Part shown: positions 5,541 to 7,605 of the stretch, in pieces
How the letters are laid out: each line of letters begins with the position of its first letter
How positions within the stretch are numbered: position 1 is the first letter of the stretch
Assembly: GCA_026992215.1 (NCBI GenBank)
Contig: JALXAI010000122.1
Span: forward strand, 1-7,605
DNA: 7,605 nucleotides
Source: Desulfobacterales bacterium
GTDB lineage: Bacteria > Desulfobacterota > Syntrophobacteria > B119-G9
Direction: 5' to 3'
Made by a program: the position numbers and the translations under genes
Notes under the pieces: generated by a model
Told to the model about the DNA's origin: nothing
What the model saw: the letters and a program-made list of their open reading frames with translations, nothing else
Database searches by the model: none

Positions 5541-6296
5541 TTATTCTTTTAAGAAAGCAAGTATTGCTTCTGCCAGTGCCCCTGGTTGTTCCAGGTGCAC
5601 CATGTGGCCGGCCCCCGGGATAAGTTTGAGTGCGGAACCCTTTATTTTTTCGGAAAGTTCCTTTGATAGTTCGGGAGGAGTCATGATGTCGTTTTCTCCG
5701 CAAGCAATAAGAGCAGGCCGGGGGAAGGTATCGAGTTCTTCTTCCCCGGAATAAGTGGAACACGCGTACATATCGTTGTAAAGGACTTCTCTTCCCGCTT
5801 CAATCATCATCTCCATGGCTTCCTGCACCAACTCCCCGGGGGCTCCCTTTAAGAAACTCCATTTTGCCATGTTTGCAACCCAGGGCCTGAAATCGTCTCT
5901 GAGCCCGTCTAAAAGCCTGGGATTCACCTTGAGTCGTGCCCCTGTTCCCACCAGTATCCCCCTTGTAACCCGGTGATCGGTGGAAGCGACCTTGATTGTA
6001 ATAGCTCCCCCCATGGAATGGCCTGCCAGTGTCACATTCTCAAGGTCCAGCTCATCCAGAAAACCCCGTATCTCGCGGGCAAAACCCTCCACGGAATTGA
6101 TCTGGTAACAGCTCGAGTCTCCGTGGCCGGGAAGATCCACCGCTATGACCCGATGATAATCAGGCAGACCATCAAACAGCCTGGCCCAGATTTCTGCCCT
6201 GTTGCCGGCACCATGGACAAAAACCACGGGATCTCCTTCGCCTCGCTCCAGGTATGCCATGTAACCCCAGTCTCTCAATACTTTTCGCTTTTCCAT
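5541..6296 (-). CDS. Alpha/beta hydrolase
   Basis: This 251-residue protein is a complete, cytoplasmic single-domain alpha/beta-fold hydrolase; the family includes esterases, lipases, dienelactone and C-C bond hydrolases. The oxyanion region is His28-Gly29-Ala30-Gly31, the LPGHGDS turn is at 55-61, and the nucleophile elbow is GHSMGG with Ser94. The acid is Asp203 in GENDIMTPP and the catalytic His231 lies in GAGHMVHLEQP. The lid region, about residues 120-190, has no features that reveal the substrate. The length is normal for the family. The start is supported by AAGGGA upstream on the minus strand (about 6304-6309). It is transcribed alone and divergently from the right-end regulator. Similarity to BioH or MhpC-like enzymes is general and does not justify a gene name. 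Confidence 0.93.
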   Translation of the reverse strand: MEKRKVLRDWGYMAYLERGEGDPVVFVHGAGNRAEIWARLFDGLPDYHRVIAVDLPGHGDSSCYQINSVEGFAREIRGFLDELDLENVTLAGHSMGGAITIKVASTDHRVTRGILVGTGARLKVNPRLLDGLRDDFRPWVANMAKWSFLKGAPGELVQEAMEMMIEAGREVLYNDMYACSTYSGEEELDTFPRPALIACGENDIMTPPELSKELSEKIKGSALKLIPGAGHMVHLEQPGALAEAILAFLKE

Positions 6297-6379
6297 GACT
6301 GCGTTCCCTTTCCCGTTGACCTGAGTGGATTCACTGTTATCGGGGGATCTTTCGGTTCCGTTCTTTGATATTTTCTCAT

Positions 6380-6408
6380 ATAAAACAGGAAAGTCCGTGA
6401 AATTTCAA
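6380..6408 (-). promoter_or_regulatory. Candidate sigma70 promoter for the hydrolase, with overlapping near-palindrome
   Basis: On the minus strand TTGAAA (6408-6403) and TTTTAT (6385-6380) are 17 bases apart. The -35 matches five of six consensus bases and the -10 four of six. Transcription would start about 75 bases before the hydrolase ATG. A near-palindrome, CCGTGAAATTTCAACGG on the plus strand (6395-6411), covers the -35 and could be an operator. Confidence 0.35.
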
Positions 6409-6542
6409 CGGGTATTTTTGGCCATGCAAGTATGTTGATCAATTACGCATCGCGGCAAAATATCCGTATACGATTCGATCAAGTAGTGTTTTTTTGTTCT
6501 TACCGGGCCGATCAGGTGCCATTGCGGGTGCGTGGAGAAGGA

Positions 6543-6935
6543 ATGAACGGGAGAAAAGTGCGGGAAGGCTATGATGTGTTTAAGTATGCCAGCCTTTATT
6601 CATTTATAGAAAGACTGCCATTTGAATTCCATTTCCTGAAGTCGTCTCTTTTTTTGTTGTCGAGCCTCGCCGGGCAGACGGCACAGGTGAGTAAACTTAG
6701 ATGCACGTTTTCTTCTACGTGCTTGCGTTTGGATGATTCAACTGATAGTATCAACGGGGTGAATTTGGAATCCTACATGGGTTTACCTTCGTTGACTGCC
6801 CGGGCTTTATTTTACCGAATTATTCATTGTTTTCTTGCATGGCAGCAGTCCTGCGGCGATATATTGACCATTAAATCCCGGACACGGGTTTACGAGGAGG
6901 TTCTCTTTTTTAGGGATAAGCAGCAGAAATGGTAA
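6543..6935 (+). CDS. Doubtful ORF upstream of the sigma54 activator
   Basis: An open frame runs from 6432 to 6935. Within it the ATG at 6543 has a good ribosome site (GGAG, 5-base spacer), giving a 130-residue product. I recognise no domain. The composition is unusual, rich in Ser, Leu, Phe and Cys with no clear fold, signal peptide or membrane segment, and the codons show no evident preference, so it may be non-coding. In its favour, its stop (TAA, 6933-6935) overlaps both possible starts of the following regulator gene, including a TAATG junction of the kind seen in coupled genes. If it is not a gene, 6297-6928 is a 630-bp leader or regulatory region. The alternative start is the ATG at 6432. 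Confidence 0.25.
   Translation: MNGRKVREGYDVFKYASLYSFIERLPFEFHFLKSSLFLLSSLAGQTAQVSKLRCTFSSTCLRLDDSTDSINGVNLESYMGLPSLTARALFYRIIHCFLAWQQSCGDILTIKSRTRVYEEVLFFRDKQQKW
6703..6722. repeat. Perfect 6-bp hairpin or operator-like repeat
   Basis: The arms GCACGT (6703-6708) and ACGTGC (6717-6722) surround an 8-base pyrimidine loop. It lies about 200 bases upstream of the regulator gene and inside the doubtful ORF. If that ORF is not real, this could be a regulator binding site. Confidence 0.25.
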
Positions 6936-7605
6936 TGGCCAGCGACGTTCTGAAAGCATCCACCGTTTTAGACATCTGCAAAAGCCTGCACCGCTATCTC
7001 AATCTTGACCAGCTGGTTTCGCACATAATCGAAGAGATAAAGAAAGTGCTGGAAGTGGAAGTGGCTTCGGTTATCCTCGTTGACAGCGAAAAAAAGGATC
7101 TGGTTTTCAGGTGGTCAGGGGATACGATAGAACGAAGAGAAAAACTGAGAAAGATCAGGATACCGTGTGGAAAAGGCATCGCGGGCAAGGTGCTTTTAAC
7201 CGGAGAATCTGTGCTGTTAAATGACGTGAGTGGGTGTCCCGAGCACTTAAAGGAAGTGGATCAAATAACGGGTTTTGTCACCAGGTCACTTGTTGCAGTT
7301 CCTCTTAAAACCCCGGAGAAGTCTATCGGTGTGCTCGAAGCGGTAAATAAGAAAACCGGGGAATTCAAGGAGGAAGATCTTTTCGTGCTGGAGAGTCTTT
7401 CTGCCATAATTGCCATGGCTCTTGAAAACGCGGCAATGTACACGGCGCTTCAGAATGCGTATCATGATTTGAAAATAGTGGAGAAAAAGAAGGACCATCT
7501 TCTGGCCAGTATCCAGCAGGAAAATGAGCTGTTGAGAAAGCAGCTTGAAGAGCGCTACAGTTTCAGCGAAATCAAGGGGAACAGCAGGGCAATCCTGCGT
7601 GTCCT
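6929..7605 (+). CDS. GAF-domain sigma54-dependent transcriptional activator, N-terminal part (3' end outside window)
   Basis: The first 225 residues are visible. A GAF sensor domain covers about residues 12-170, with characteristic pieces such as IPCGKGIAGKV (78-88), SLVAVPLK (120-127) and IGVLEAVNKK (133-142). A charged coiled coil follows (about 173-210). The window then ends in FSEIKGNSRAILRV (212-225), which matches the opening of the sigma54-interaction AAA+ domain. The full protein is therefore expected to carry an ATPase and a helix-turn-helix, as in NorR- or FhlA-type activators. GAF domains bind small molecules, iron or cyclic nucleotides; the ligand here is not evident. An in-frame stop at 6917-6919 limits the start to the ATG at 6929 or 6935. 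The ribosome site is poor (AGGGA, about 12 bases away), which is consistent with coupling to an upstream frame. Confidence 0.87.
   Translation, partial: MVMASDVLKASTVLDICKSLHRYLNLDQLVSHIIEEIKKVLEVEVASVILVDSEKKDLVFRWSGDTIERREKLRKIRIPCGKGIAGKVLLTGESVLLNDVSGCPEHLKEVDQITGFVTRSLVAVPLKTPEKSIGVLEAVNKKTGEFKEEDLFVLESLSAIIAMALENAAMYTALQNAYHDLKIVEKKKDHLLASIQQENELLRKQLEERYSFSEIKGNSRAILRV

Overview
The window looks like a stretch of a Gram-negative, probably anaerobic bacterial chromosome, with Desulfobacterota (the former Deltaproteobacteria) as the best guess. This is inferred from protein style: a TauE/SafE-type anion permease with a secreted N-terminal domain, stand-alone receiver proteins, a GAF-linked sigma54 activator and a sigma54 promoter. 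No marker gene fixes the taxonomy. Base composition by eye is close to balanced. There are no tRNA or rRNA genes, CRISPR arrays, IS elements or transposases.

Layout. Positions 3-1811 are signalling genes: the C-terminal part of a sensor histidine kinase (cut by the left edge), a single-domain receiver 77 bp downstream, and after a 328-bp gap a second, NtrC-like single-domain receiver. A 562-bp intergenic region follows. It holds a near-consensus sigma54 -24/-12 promoter (2212-2227), a weaker sigma70-like promoter, and several perfect palindromes. This region drives a likely two-gene operon: a small polytopic membrane protein (2374-2811) and a 568-aa signal-peptide/periplasmic-domain/TauE-like permease (2911-4617). 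The operon is closed by a very good intrinsic terminator (4699-4734). A second unidentified membrane protein (4772-5386) lies just beyond the terminator. It converges on an alpha/beta hydrolase on the minus strand (5541-6296). The hydrolase's upstream region is followed by about 630 bp with only a doubtful ORF. The window then ends inside a GAF-domain sigma54-dependent activator, which is cut by the right edge at the start of its AAA+ domain.

How it may fit together (inference). Signal transduction genes on both sides flank a transport module. The module's promoter is of the kind that needs an activator of the class encoded at the right end, though several thousand bases separate the two and nothing shows they are partners. 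The permease family exports or imports small anions such as sulfite, sulfoacetate or other organosulfur and organic acids; the substrate cannot be read from sequence. The most unusual items are the permease with its roughly 235-residue secreted domain, the dense set of palindromes in its operon leader, and a perfect Shine-Dalgarno sequence that has no start codon behind it.
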